Source of the DNA: Nocardioides iriomotensis
GTDB lineage: Bacteria > Actinomycetota > Actinomycetes > Propionibacteriales > Nocardioidaceae
Assembly (NCBI RefSeq): GCF_004168035.1
Contig: NZ_SDPU01000035.1
Location: 310,001 to 374,000, forward strand
Direction of reading: 5' to 3'
DNA length: 64,000 nt
Under the pieces are notes generated by a model, which was not told where the DNA came from, made no database searches, and was given only the letters and a program-made list of their open reading frames with translations. This document shows positions 41,195 through 51,504 of this stretch, piece after piece; positions within the stretch are counted from its first letter, which is position 1; each line of letters opens with the position of its first letter. A program made the position numbers and the translations under genes.

Positions 41195-42763
41195 TCAGGC
41201 GAGAGCCGGTTCCTCGGCGCCTACTGTAACGGTGACGCTGGTGCCAGGCGCGATACCGACGAACGCGTTCTCGGAGATGTCGAGCCGCGCACCGATCCGG
41301 TCTGCCCGCTCGCGCATGATCTTGATGCCATAGGAGTCTTCGCGGCCCACTCCGAGGCCTGATCCATCGTCGCGCACACTGATCTGCGCCATCGGCGGCT
41401 GGATGCGGCAGTCAACCCAGAGGTTGGTGGCGGAGGAGTGCTTGCGCGCGTTGGTGATCGCCTCCTGGGCGATACGGAACAGCTCCGTCTCGACCTCGCC
41501 CCGTAGTCGGACTGGGGCGACGTCGAGGGTCAAGTGGACCGTCAGCCCGGACCGGGCCCCGACCTCGCGCACGTAGTCGGACAGCGCCGACCCGAGCCCG
41601 GCGGACACTTCGGTCCGCAGGTCGAAGATCGAGAGCCGGAGCTCGCTCACCACGCGCGTGAGTTCGCCTCGTAGGGCGTTCAGCTTCTTCCGCTGCGTGT
41701 CACTCGTCGCGTTCGCGGTCAGGTCGTCGACGACGTAGCCGAGCGACGCGATCTCCTGAGCCACACCGTCATGAATCTCTCGCGCGAGACGATGCCGCTC
41801 CTCCATCGTGGCGATCGACCGGATCTCATCGAAGGCCAGCGCGGCGTCGAGCCGCAATGCGTGCTCGTCAACCTCCCGCATGAGGTCATGGACCGCCTTG
41901 GGGACGGGAGCTGACGGACGATCCAGCACGACAACGCCGATCATCCGAGATCCAACCCGGAGTGGTAGCACGATGCGGTGGCGCCGGTTGGCGAGCCCGG
42001 AAGCCTGGATGTCGTACGCCGGCTCCATCTCCGTCCAGCACTTGTCGATCAGATAACCCTCAGGCTTCAAGGCCTCGCGAGCCGACGTGCCGCGGAAGCC
42101 GAGAGGAGCCAGGATGCCACCATCAGTTCGGACGAACACGGCCGCGTGCGTGTCGTCGAGGTGCTGATGCACGCTGGCCAGCAGGTGGCTCGACATGGTG
42201 ACGGTGTCCAGGCCGGAGGACAGGCGCCTGGCCACGGTGCGCAGCTGCGACAGCAGCCGACGGGCCGCCTCGTAGCTCTCATCGGATTCCGTGGGGGCGC
42301 CGCCCCGCAGCACGCGCAGTCGAGCGCTCACCAACCCGACGCCCAGGGCCGTCAGCAGCCACGGACCCACGATCTCGGCCAGATCGGCCGACTCCTCGAG
42401 CATGCCTGCCACGAGTAGGACGGCTAGAAGCGCCAACACCTCGACGCTCATGACGACAAACACGCGGAACGCGCCGCTCAGATGCCCCGCGAGTAGCGCC
42501 GGGACCACCAAGTAGGGCAGTAGCACGACTCCCTGCGGCAAGACGAGCCCGATCACGAGGGACGTGAGTGCCGCTTCCACCACGACGACCCACCAGTCGG
42601 GCAGGCGTGAGGAGATATCAGCGGCGATCGCGGTGGCCGCGACGGCCGCCAACATCAGGGTGCCTTGTAGCGCGACCTTGTCGAGGAACGCCAATGCCAT
42701 CCCGAGGATGGCCGCAACGCCGAAGGCGCGTGCCGCGGTCCCGAAGCGCGCGGTACGGATCAC
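41195..42763 (-). CDS. Sensor histidine kinase of the tad locus (HisKA_3 type)
   Basis: 522-aa kinase starting at GTG 42763, overlapping the tadC stop by 4 bases. About five membrane segments lie in residues 10-150, then a GAF-like sensor domain (about 180-320, including DTHAAVFVRTDGGI). The dimerisation/phosphoacceptor motif RLAREIHDGVAQEI follows, and the ATP-binding part has ITNARKHSSA and DDGSGLGV. Domain order is of the NarX/DesK type. It probably phosphorylates the regulator at 40523. The signal it reads is unknown. Confidence 0.92.
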   Translation of the reverse strand: MIRTARFGTAARAFGVAAILGMALAFLDKVALQGTLMLAAVAATAIAADISSRLPDWWVVVVEAALTSLVIGLVLPQGVVLLPYLVVPALLAGHLSGAFRVFVVMSVEVLALLAVLLVAGMLEESADLAEIVGPWLLTALGVGLVSARLRVLRGGAPTESDESYEAARRLLSQLRTVARRLSSGLDTVTMSSHLLASVHQHLDDTHAAVFVRTDGGILAPLGFRGTSAREALKPEGYLIDKCWTEMEPAYDIQASGLANRRHRIVLPLRVGSRMIGVVVLDRPSAPVPKAVHDLMREVDEHALRLDAALAFDEIRSIATMEERHRLAREIHDGVAQEIASLGYVVDDLTANATSDTQRKKLNALRGELTRVVSELRLSIFDLRTEVSAGLGSALSDYVREVGARSGLTVHLTLDVAPVRLRGEVETELFRIAQEAITNARKHSSATNLWVDCRIQPPMAQISVRDDGSGLGVGREDSYGIKIMRERADRIGARLDISENAFVGIAPGTSVTVTVGAEEPALA

Positions 42764-43704
42764 AGCCTGCCCGAGAACGCCTCGAAGATGCCGATGGCCG
42801 CGGGCCCGAGCACGGCGATGAACAGACACGGGAGGATGCAGAAGATGAGGGGAACGAGGATCTTGACCGCGACCTTCTGGGCCTGCTCCTCAGCTCGCTG
42901 CCGCCGTTTCGTGCGAATCTCACGAGCCTGGACGCGTAGCACTTGAGCGATGGGGATGCCGAGGGCATCCGCCTGCACCATCGCCGAGACGAATCCCTTC
43001 AGCTCGGGAACGTGAGTCCGGTCGCCGAGGGCGCGAAGGGCGGCGCCGCGGCCGAGGCCGATCTGCATCTCCTGCAGAACTCGGGCGAACTCCCCGGCGA
43101 GAGGACCTTCGGTGTTGCGCGCCACGTGGGACAAGGCAGCGTCGAAGCCGAGACCTGACTCGACCGAGATGGTGAGCAGGTCCAGGGCGTCCGGCATCGC
43201 CTTCTGGATTGCCTTCGTGCGGTCGTAGCCCTTCTGGTAGAGGTACAAGTTGGGCGCCGTGTAGCCGATGAGCGCGGCAATGACACAGATCGCGAGCATT
43301 GGCGCGATCCCGAGCCCGAATACCATCGCGAAGAGAAGACTCAGGACGAGGGCGGCCGCGAACCCGATGAACTTGAGGGAGATCACCCGGTCAACCGTCC
43401 AACCGGGCGGATTACCCGCGACTTCGAGCTTCAAGCGGATGCGTTCGTAGTGATCTGCCGGCGTCAACTTCTTGCCGATGGTCAACGCTCGATCCAACAG
43501 TGGTGTCAGGACCCGATCGTTGAAGGACGGGTCCAGCTCCTTGCGCAACTCCGGCGGAGCGGCCGAGTACGCCTCCATCACTGACAGGGACTTGCTGACC
43601 CCGCGTGCCTCGTTGTCGAAGACGCCGACGGCCGTGAGAGAGATCATGATGGAAAGGAAGATCCCGGCGATGCCGCCGACCATCAAAATGGTTGCGAGCT
43701 CCAC
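42760..43704 (-). CDS. tadC: Tad pilus inner-membrane protein TadC (T2SSF domain)
   Basis: 314-aa platform protein starting at GTG 43704. It has membrane segments near residues 5-25, 105-125, 130-150 and 280-305, with the type II secretion F domain between (ALDLLTISVESGLGFDAALS, PLAGEFARVLQEMQIGLGRG). With TadB it forms the platform for the TadA motor. It is 2 bases after tadB and overlaps the kinase gene, so the kinase is part of the assembly operon. Confidence 0.92.
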   Translation of the reverse strand: MELATILMVGGIAGIFLSIMISLTAVGVFDNEARGVSKSLSVMEAYSAAPPELRKELDPSFNDRVLTPLLDRALTIGKKLTPADHYERIRLKLEVAGNPPGWTVDRVISLKFIGFAAALVLSLLFAMVFGLGIAPMLAICVIAALIGYTAPNLYLYQKGYDRTKAIQKAMPDALDLLTISVESGLGFDAALSHVARNTEGPLAGEFARVLQEMQIGLGRGAALRALGDRTHVPELKGFVSAMVQADALGIPIAQVLRVQAREIRTKRRQRAEEQAQKVAVKILVPLIFCILPCLFIAVLGPAAIGIFEAFSGRL

Positions 43705-43706
43705 GT

Positions 43707-45656
43707 CTAAACCTCCACCTTGACGAGCTTCTTCATCCAGAAGACTCCAGCAACAAGGAGTACTGCCATGCCACCCAGCATGATGTAGCCGATTGGTGTG
43801 CTGATCAACGGATGCAGGTACTCGGGGTTGGCGACCAGCAGGTACAGCATGAAACCCGGTGGAAGTCCACCCAGGATCCAGACCGACAGACGGCCCTCTG
43901 CGGACAGCGCCAAAACCTGTCGCTCGAGGTACTCGCGCTCGCGGATGGTTTCGGCCACGCTCGTGAGAAGCTCAGCCAGGTTGCCACCGACTTCGCGTTG
44001 GATGCGGATCGCCATGACGACCCATCTGAAGTCGACGCTTTCCATCCGTTCGCCAACCCCCTCGAGCGCGTCTTCGATCTCGACACCGAGACGAGCCTCG
44101 ACGAGTGCGCGACGGAACTCTGTGCCCATGGGATCGCTGCCTTCGCGCACCACGGTATCGACTGATTGGGCGAGCGAGAGACCGGCCGAAAGGCTTCCAG
44201 CCATCAGTTGAAGAGTGTCTGCCAGCTGTGCTTTGAACGCCTTGACCCGACGACTCCTCTTGAACGAGAGGAACAGCCAGGGCAACGCGCTCCCGAAGGC
44301 CAGACCGATCACGGCGATAAGGAAGTTGCCACTGCTGAGAAGAAGACCGAGCAGTCCCACTGCGAAGGCGATGCCGGCGTGGGTGAGCAGCCATTCCGCG
44401 GGCTTGATGGACATACCGGCGGCCTCGAGTCGTTGACCGAGGGCGGACTCCAGGTTCGCATTCCTCTCCACGACCTTCGTGGCCACGCCGACGGCCTGCG
44501 CGGCGACGCTCTGGGACTCGGGAGCGGGCGCGGACAACTTGCGCGAACCCTTGCGCGTGTAGGCCGCGATCCGGTCCTGAACAGTGTCCTTGCCGCTGCC
44601 GAGCCCTCCGACAGCGCCCACGATGAGGATGATCACGCCGAGAGCCGCGGCCACGAGCCCGCCGTACATCCAGACTCGCGGGATCTCGAAACCGGACGGC
44701 TCGACGGCCTTGAGCTGAGTGGGGTCCGGACCTGGCGGCGTAGCGGCTGCGCTGGCAACCGTCACGAACGCGGAGTCGGTGTAGGCCTCGCCCCCCGCAT
44801 CGACCGCGACGGCGAGCGTGCCCTCGCTGGCGGCGAAGTCCTCGGGCGGGGTCACGGTCACCAGGATCTGGCTCGCGATGGCCGCGGCCTCGTCGGCGAA
44901 CACCTGGGTCAGTGCCTCGGGGTCGTCCGCGGTGATGACCGAGCCGCTGCCGGCGTCGGCGAGCTGGGTCAGGAGCGCGGTGTCCTCGGGGGACTGGGCA
45001 AGTGCGACGACGTCGACCTTGACCTGAGCGAGTTCCACGGCCGACGTGACCCGCTCGATCGGGGTGTCAGAGGTGTCGCGACCGTCGGAGAGGACCAGCA
45101 GGCTGCGCGAGCCTTCCGTACCCGAGGCGGTCACCGACTCGAGCACGCCGTCGTAGAGGCGCGTCTGGTTCGACAGGGTGAGCCCGTCGATGACGGCGGC
45201 GGAGGACTCGCGGTCGAGCGTCGGCTCCTGGGCCACCTCGACGTCGCCGGCGAACGTGACGATGCCGACGCGCAGGTCGTCCGGCGCCGCGGCGAGGAAC
45301 GCCTTTGCCGCGGTCTGCGCCTCGCCGAACCGGTTGTCCTTCCGCATGCTGGAGCTGACGTCCATCGCCAGGATCGTGGTGCGCTCGACGGCCTCGGCCT
45401 CGTCGGCGGGCTCGGCGGTCGCAGGCAGCACTTCCCCGTCCAGGGACACGGACACCGAGTCCAGGTCGGGCTCGACCGCGCCGGCACCCGGCAACGAGAA
45501 GAGCACCTGGAACGAGCCGTCGCCCGGCTCGACGTGGTCGATGCTGCCGTCGGCTGCGTGCGCTGCCGGTCCGGTCAGGAGCAGCGGCGTCGCCAGCAGC
45601 AGCGCCACGCTCGCGCGCGTCCGCCAGCGCCGAGCCGGCTGGGGAGGTGTGGTCAC
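43707..45656 (-). CDS. tadB: VWA domain fused to TadB (T2SSF) platform protein
   Basis: 649-aa fusion. Residues 1-33 form a signal peptide, and about 85-265 a von Willebrand factor A domain with an intact MIDAS site (AMDVSSSM, NQTRLYDG and LSDGRDTSD). A membrane segment follows near residue 330, then a TadB-type region with a T2SSF domain (LADTLQLMAGSLSAGLSLAQ) and membrane segments at about 430-465 and 595-645. Normal TadB has no VWA domain and is about half this length. The extracellular VWA could bind a pilus component or adhesive ligand through a metal ion. It follows tadA directly. Confidence 0.9.
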   Translation of the reverse strand: MTTPPQPARRWRTRASVALLLATPLLLTGPAAHAADGSIDHVEPGDGSFQVLFSLPGAGAVEPDLDSVSVSLDGEVLPATAEPADEAEAVERTTILAMDVSSSMRKDNRFGEAQTAAKAFLAAAPDDLRVGIVTFAGDVEVAQEPTLDRESSAAVIDGLTLSNQTRLYDGVLESVTASGTEGSRSLLVLSDGRDTSDTPIERVTSAVELAQVKVDVVALAQSPEDTALLTQLADAGSGSVITADDPEALTQVFADEAAAIASQILVTVTPPEDFAASEGTLAVAVDAGGEAYTDSAFVTVASAAATPPGPDPTQLKAVEPSGFEIPRVWMYGGLVAAALGVIILIVGAVGGLGSGKDTVQDRIAAYTRKGSRKLSAPAPESQSVAAQAVGVATKVVERNANLESALGQRLEAAGMSIKPAEWLLTHAGIAFAVGLLGLLLSSGNFLIAVIGLAFGSALPWLFLSFKRSRRVKAFKAQLADTLQLMAGSLSAGLSLAQSVDTVVREGSDPMGTEFRRALVEARLGVEIEDALEGVGERMESVDFRWVVMAIRIQREVGGNLAELLTSVAETIREREYLERQVLALSAEGRLSVWILGGLPPGFMLYLLVANPEYLHPLISTPIGYIMLGGMAVLLVAGVFWMKKLVKVEV

Positions 45657-45658
45657 GG

Positions 45659-47056
<1,398 letters not shown>

Positions 47057-47061
47057 GTCTA

Positions 47062-48252
47062 CTACCTACTGTTCCGTCGGAGCAGCCCACGCTTGGGAGC
47101 TGCCGCACGAGACTTGGGGGCGCTGGCGGGGGTCTCTTCGGCCTTCTGCTCGAAGGACTGAGCCAGCCGGGTCACGGCCTGGCTGACCGGGTGCTTGGGC
47201 AGCGCCGAGGTGATCGGCTCCCCCGAGTTGGTCGCGTTGGCCACCTGCGAAGAGGTCGGGATCGCGACCTCGATCTTCATGGCGAGGGTGCTCTCGACCT
47301 CCTCGGCCGAGAGGCCGACCTTGTCGTCCGCCCGGTTGAGCACAAGATGGCGCCGGCTCTTCGGGAAGTTGAGCAGGTCGAGGGTCTCGACGGCGATCTT
47401 GACGTTCTTCAGCGTCGGTACGTCGAGCGTGGTGACCAGCAGCAGCTCGTCGGTCTCGTCGAACGCGCTGAGCACGAACTCGTCGAACGTCGGCGCGGTG
47501 TCGACCACGACGAAGTCGAAGTTGGCCTTGAGCATGCTGAGGATCCGGCCGACCAGCACAGCCGGGATCGAGTCCTTGGCGTCCGGCTGGACCGGGGCGA
47601 CGAGCGCCGAGATCCCACTGCCGTGCGGCGTCAGCAGCGGCTCGAGCACGCTGAAGTCCAGGCCGCTCTCGAAGTGCACGGCATCGGCCATCGTGCGCGC
47701 CGGGATCAGCTGCAGGGTGATGGCGATGTCGCCGAACCCGAGGTCGAGGTCGACGACACAGACGCTCTTGCTGCCCTTGTCGGCGAGTGCGATGCCGAGG
47801 TTCACGGCCAGCGTCGTCTTGCCCACCCCTCCCTTGGGGGAGAACACGGTGATCAGCTGACCGACCGGGCCGTTGGACTCCGTCTGGCCCGGTCCGTTGA
47901 GCGCGGTCCAGACCTGCTTGGCGCGGCCGACGGCGGCACCCAGGCCGGTGAGATCGCGCTCCTCGACCACCTCGCGCATGCCGGAGCGCAGCGCCTCGGC
48001 CAGCACGCTGGTGTCCACGCGACGCCGGATCAGGATGACGCTCGTCGAGGGACGGGTCACGCGCAGCATGTCGGCGAGCGACGCAGCGGCCTCGAGGTCC
48101 ACGCCGGGACCCAGCACGATGGCGAACTCGTCCGGGGTCGCGCTCAGGGTCTTCTTCAGCTCGTCGAGGTTGTCGACGACGCGTGAGGAGCTGCCGGTGA
48201 CGGAGGTGAACAGCTCCGCACTGCCGGAGTTGCTCTCAACGATGATCGGCAT
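47062..48252 (-). CDS. cpaE: CpaE/TadZ-type pilus-localising ATPase
   Basis: 396-aa MinD/ParA-family protein starting at ATG 48252. Residues 1-110 resemble a receiver domain without a clear phosphorylation site. The ATPase domain carries the deviant Walker A KGGVGKT (140-146), VVDLDLGFGDIA and VVVDTAPTF. CpaE/TadZ marks the pole or site where Tad pili are built. It ends 6 bases before tadA starts and the C-terminal 40 residues are basic and disordered. Confidence 0.92.
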   Translation of the reverse strand: MPIIVESNSGSAELFTSVTGSSSRVVDNLDELKKTLSATPDEFAIVLGPGVDLEAAASLADMLRVTRPSTSVILIRRRVDTSVLAEALRSGMREVVEERDLTGLGAAVGRAKQVWTALNGPGQTESNGPVGQLITVFSPKGGVGKTTLAVNLGIALADKGSKSVCVVDLDLGFGDIAITLQLIPARTMADAVHFESGLDFSVLEPLLTPHGSGISALVAPVQPDAKDSIPAVLVGRILSMLKANFDFVVVDTAPTFDEFVLSAFDETDELLLVTTLDVPTLKNVKIAVETLDLLNFPKSRRHLVLNRADDKVGLSAEEVESTLAMKIEVAIPTSSQVANATNSGEPITSALPKHPVSQAVTRLAQSFEQKAEETPASAPKSRAAAPKRGLLRRNSR

Positions 48253-48258
48253 CGGCGA

Positions 48259-48987
48259 TCACCGGAAGAGGTTGGCGGAGGTCGTACCCGGGCCGGCCTG
48301 GACCTCGGACTTGTCGTTGAGGTAGCCGAAGGAGAGCTCGCCGGTGGTGCTGGCGAGCATGATCTGCTCGGCCTGGTCCTGGTCGACGGCGAGCGTGAAC
48401 AGCGTCTTGGGGAGCTGCTCGGTCGTCTGCGCACCCTCGGTGTTGGTGGTCGTCGTCGAGACCACCGTGGTCGCACCGACGGCGACGACCTCGATCTCGG
48501 GCTGGAGCAGGCGCACGCCCGTCTGGCCGCTGCCGATGTCGCCGTTCATGAAGATGGCGACCTTGTCGCCGGGCACCACGAAGCCGGCCACACGCCCGGT
48601 GTCGGACAGGGTGACCGAGATCGCGATCTTGCCGTCGGGCAGCGTCAGGGTGTCCTGGTCGCCGGGGGATCCGAACTTCGCCGTGATGATCTGCTCGTTG
48701 GGGTAGACCGGCGACAGCGCCACCTGGGCGCCGAGGGTCTCGATGCTGTTCACAGCCCCCGGGAGGACCTGCTCGCGGGGCACCTCGCCCAGCTCGAGCT
48801 TGCCGGCGGCCTGGGCGGCGTCGAGCGTCTCGCCCGGGTTGATCTGGGCGATCGCCTTCAGCACCTGGACCGGCGCCTGGGCCTCCTTGGCGCGGTTGTC
48901 CGCGCCCCGGACGTACAGAAACACCATCGTGCTTCCGAGAGCGGCGATGAGCGCCGCCACGATCAGGAGTACTGTCCTGCGTCCCAT
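48259..48987 (-). CDS. cpaB: Flp pilus assembly protein CpaB/RcpC
   Basis: 242-aa protein starting at ATG 48987. One N-terminal membrane segment (about residues 5-26), a SAF domain (about 38-105) and the RcpC/CpaB region (GRVAGFVVPGDKVAIFMNGD) follow. In diderms it is periplasmic; here it must be on the outer face of the membrane. First gene of the tad operon. A hairpin-forming repeat lies in the leader at 49043-49065. Confidence 0.92.
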   Translation of the reverse strand: MGRRTVLLIVAALIAALGSTMVFLYVRGADNRAKEAQAPVQVLKAIAQINPGETLDAAQAAGKLELGEVPREQVLPGAVNSIETLGAQVALSPVYPNEQIITAKFGSPGDQDTLTLPDGKIAISVTLSDTGRVAGFVVPGDKVAIFMNGDIGSGQTGVRLLQPEIEVVAVGATTVVSTTTTNTEGAQTTEQLPKTLFTLAVDQDQAEQIMLASTTGELSFGYLNDKSEVQAGPGTTSANLFR

Positions 48988-49042
48988 GCTTCGACCTGTC
49001 TACTCGAGCTGCGGCCGCTCCAGGTGGCTCCGGAGCGTGCGA

Positions 49043-49065
49043 TGAGGCTGCTCCCAACAGCCTCA
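49043..49065 (-). promoter_or_regulatory. Inverted repeat in the tad operon promoter/leader
   Basis: Perfect 8-base arms TGAGGCTG (49043-49050) and CAGCCTCA (49058-49065) with a 7-base spacer, 56-78 bases before the cpaB start. A weak -10-like TAGAAC occurs just upstream on the minus strand (49080-49075). It could be an operator or an RNA hairpin. Confidence 0.4.
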
Positions 49066-49150
49066 CGGTTAAGGGTTCTACAAACCCCGGCCGTCGTCCT
49101 GGAAATCGCCTAAATCACCCCCAGACTGTCCGTTCGGCTGACGCGCGTGG

Positions 49151-50950
49151 TCACGCCGGGTACAAGCGGTCGATCTCGTCGCGCACGAGCCGGCTCACAT
49201 GGGTCCGCCGGAGTTTCAGACTGGGCGTCAGGTGGCCCTCCTCCTCGGTCCAGTCGGTGGCCAGCACCCGGAACTTCCGGATCGACTCGGCCTGAGAGAC
49301 CAGCTCGTTGGCCTCGTCGACGGCCTGCTGTACCTCGGCCAGCAGGTCCGGGTCGTCGACCAGCGCTGCGGGCGACGTGGGCTTGCCTCGGTGGCCGGCC
49401 CAGGTCCGAACGGCGTCCGGGTCGAGGGTCACCAGCGCGGCGATGAAGGGCCGCCCGTCGCCCACGACCATGCACTGGCTGACCAGGTGGTGCGCGCGGA
49501 CGCGGTCCTCGAGCGGGGCCGGGGCGACGTTCTTTCCGCCCGCGGTCACCAGGATCTCCTTCTTCCGACCGGTCACCCGGACGAATCCTTCGTCGTCGAT
49601 CTCGCCCAGGTCGCCGGTGCGCAGCCATCCCTCGGCGGTGGTGACCTCGCGGGTGGCGTCCTCGTCGTGCCAGTAGCGGCTCATCACCTGGCCGCCGCGG
49701 ACGAGCAGCTCGCCGTCGTCGGCCACGCGGATCGTCGTACCCCCGAGGGGCTGGCCGACGGTGCCGATCCGCTGGGCTGCGGGACGGTTGACGGAGATCG
49801 CCGCTGTCGTCTCGGTGAGCCCATAGCCCTCCAGGACGGTGATGCCGACGCCTCGGAAGAAGTGTCCGAGCCGCTCGCCCAGTGGGGCACCGCCCGACAC
49901 TGCGAACCGACACCGCCCTCCCAACGCGGCCCGGAGCCGTGCGTAGACCAGCCGGTCGAAGAGCAGGTGTCGCGCGCGCAGGACCGGGCTGGTGCGGCCG
50001 CGGTCGAGCGACTGGCTGTAGGCGATGGCGGTGCGTGCGGCCCGGTCGAAGACCCCTCCACGACCGTCGACCACGGCTCGCTGCGAGGCGGTGTTGAACA
50101 CCTTCTCGAAGACGCGGGGGACTGCGAGGACGAAGGTCGGCTGGAAGGCGCCGAGGTCGTCGACCAGCGACGTGATGCCTGCGGTGTGTCCCAGCCGGAC
50201 GCCCGCCCTGACGCAGCCGACCTGGATGACGCGGGCGAACACGTGTGCCAGCGGGAGGAACAGGAGGGTGGCGGCGTCGTCGCCCTCGAAGAGCTCGGGC
50301 AACCCGTCGAGGGCCACGCCGAGCTCGAACTGGAAGTTTCCGTGGGACAAAACGCAGCCCTTGGGGCGTCCGGTCGTGCCCGAGGTGTAGATCAACGTGG
50401 CGGCGTCACCGGGACCGGCCGTCGTACGGCGGGACTCCAGGTCTGCGTCGGGGACGGACTCGCCCCGGCGCACGAGCGCGTCGACCGCGCCCTTGTCGAG
50501 GGTCCACAGGTCGTGAACCTGCTCGGACCAGCCGGCACCGTCGCGTGCCTGGTCGACCCGGTCGGCGTGCGCGGCGGTCTCGGTGACGACCGCGACGGCG
50601 CCCGAGTCCTCGAGGATCCAGGCGACCTGCTCCACCGAGGACGTCTCGTAGACGGGCACCGTCACCGCACCTGCGAACCAGATGGCGTAGTCGAGAAGGG
50701 TCCACTCGTAGCGGGTGCGTGAGATCAGCGCGACTCGCTCGCCGGCCTCGACGCCGGCGGCCATCAGCCCCTTCGCGACGCCGCGCACCTGGTCCAGGAA
50801 CTGGGCGGCGGTCACGTCCTGCCAGCCGCCGTCCCGGGCGACGCTGAAGGCGACAGACTCGGGTGCCGCGTGGGCCCGGCCGACCACGTCGTCCGTGAGG
50901 TTGCCCGTGGAAGGGAGCTCTGTGGTGAGCGGGGTGGAGTACTCGCGCAC
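49151..50950 (-). CDS. fadD15: Long-chain acyl-CoA ligase (FadD15-like)
   Basis: 599-aa AMP-forming ligase starting at GTG 50950, behind CGGAGG. The AMP-binding signature YTSGTTGRPKGCVLSHGN, the ATP-site YGLTETTAA and the hinge GDLGEIDDEGFVRVTGRKKE are intact. It activates long-chain fatty acids to acyl-CoA for lipid synthesis or breakdown. In M. tuberculosis fadD15 lies next to pimB', but here the whole tad locus is between them. It is divergent from the SRPBCC gene with about 115 bases between starts. Confidence 0.92.
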   Translation of the reverse strand: MREYSTPLTTELPSTGNLTDDVVGRAHAAPESVAFSVARDGGWQDVTAAQFLDQVRGVAKGLMAAGVEAGERVALISRTRYEWTLLDYAIWFAGAVTVPVYETSSVEQVAWILEDSGAVAVVTETAAHADRVDQARDGAGWSEQVHDLWTLDKGAVDALVRRGESVPDADLESRRTTAGPGDAATLIYTSGTTGRPKGCVLSHGNFQFELGVALDGLPELFEGDDAATLLFLPLAHVFARVIQVGCVRAGVRLGHTAGITSLVDDLGAFQPTFVLAVPRVFEKVFNTASQRAVVDGRGGVFDRAARTAIAYSQSLDRGRTSPVLRARHLLFDRLVYARLRAALGGRCRFAVSGGAPLGERLGHFFRGVGITVLEGYGLTETTAAISVNRPAAQRIGTVGQPLGGTTIRVADDGELLVRGGQVMSRYWHDEDATREVTTAEGWLRTGDLGEIDDEGFVRVTGRKKEILVTAGGKNVAPAPLEDRVRAHHLVSQCMVVGDGRPFIAALVTLDPDAVRTWAGHRGKPTSPAALVDDPDLLAEVQQAVDEANELVSQAESIRKFRVLATDWTEEEGHLTPSLKLRRTHVSRLVRDEIDRLYPA

Positions 50951-51066
50951 GCCTGTCCTCCGGGTGACGTCGGTCTGCGAGGGCGACGCTACCGGCTGGC
51001 CTGCCGTCGGCACGCCATCGGCTACGCTCCGCATGTTCCGACGCCCACGAAATCGAGGTCGACCTG

Positions 51067-51504
51067 ATGGCCGAGCAGACCACCTCCAGCATCGTGATCG
51101 ACGCCGAGCCGAGCGCGGTCATGGCGGTGATCAGCGACTTCGACGCCTACCCCGTGTGGGCACAGGGAGTGAAGAAGGCCGAGGTGGTCGAGGACGGCAC
51201 GGACGGTCGGGCCGAGCAGGTGTACTTCGAGCTCGACGCCAGCCCGATCAAGGACGCCTACACGCTGGAGTACGACTGGACGGGTGACGAGGCGGTCCGC
51301 TGGACGCTGGTCGAGGGCAAGATGCTCAAGGCGATGGACGGCGCCTATGAGCTCGCTGATCGGGGCGGCAGCACCGAGGTGACCTACCGCCTCGCCGTCG
51401 ACATCTCCATCCCCATGATCGGGATGCTCAAGCGCAAGGCCGAGAAGGTCATCATCGACACGGCTCTGAAGGGGCTGAAGAAGCGGGTCGAGTCGCTCGG
51501 GTGA
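51067..51504 (+). CDS. SRPBCC (polyketide cyclase/START-like) family protein
   Basis: 145-aa single-domain protein starting at ATG 51067. MAEQTTSSIVIDAEPSAVMA and FDAYPVWAQGVKKAEVVED are typical of the family that corresponds to Rv2185c. The fold has a deep hydrophobic cavity for lipid-like ligands. It overlaps the ArsA-like gene by 4 bases, so the two are probably functionally linked. Ligand unknown. Confidence 0.88.
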   Translation: MAEQTTSSIVIDAEPSAVMAVISDFDAYPVWAQGVKKAEVVEDGTDGRAEQVYFELDASPIKDAYTLEYDWTGDEAVRWTLVEGKMLKAMDGAYELADRGGSTEVTYRLAVDISIPMIGMLKRKAEKVIIDTALKGLKKRVESLG

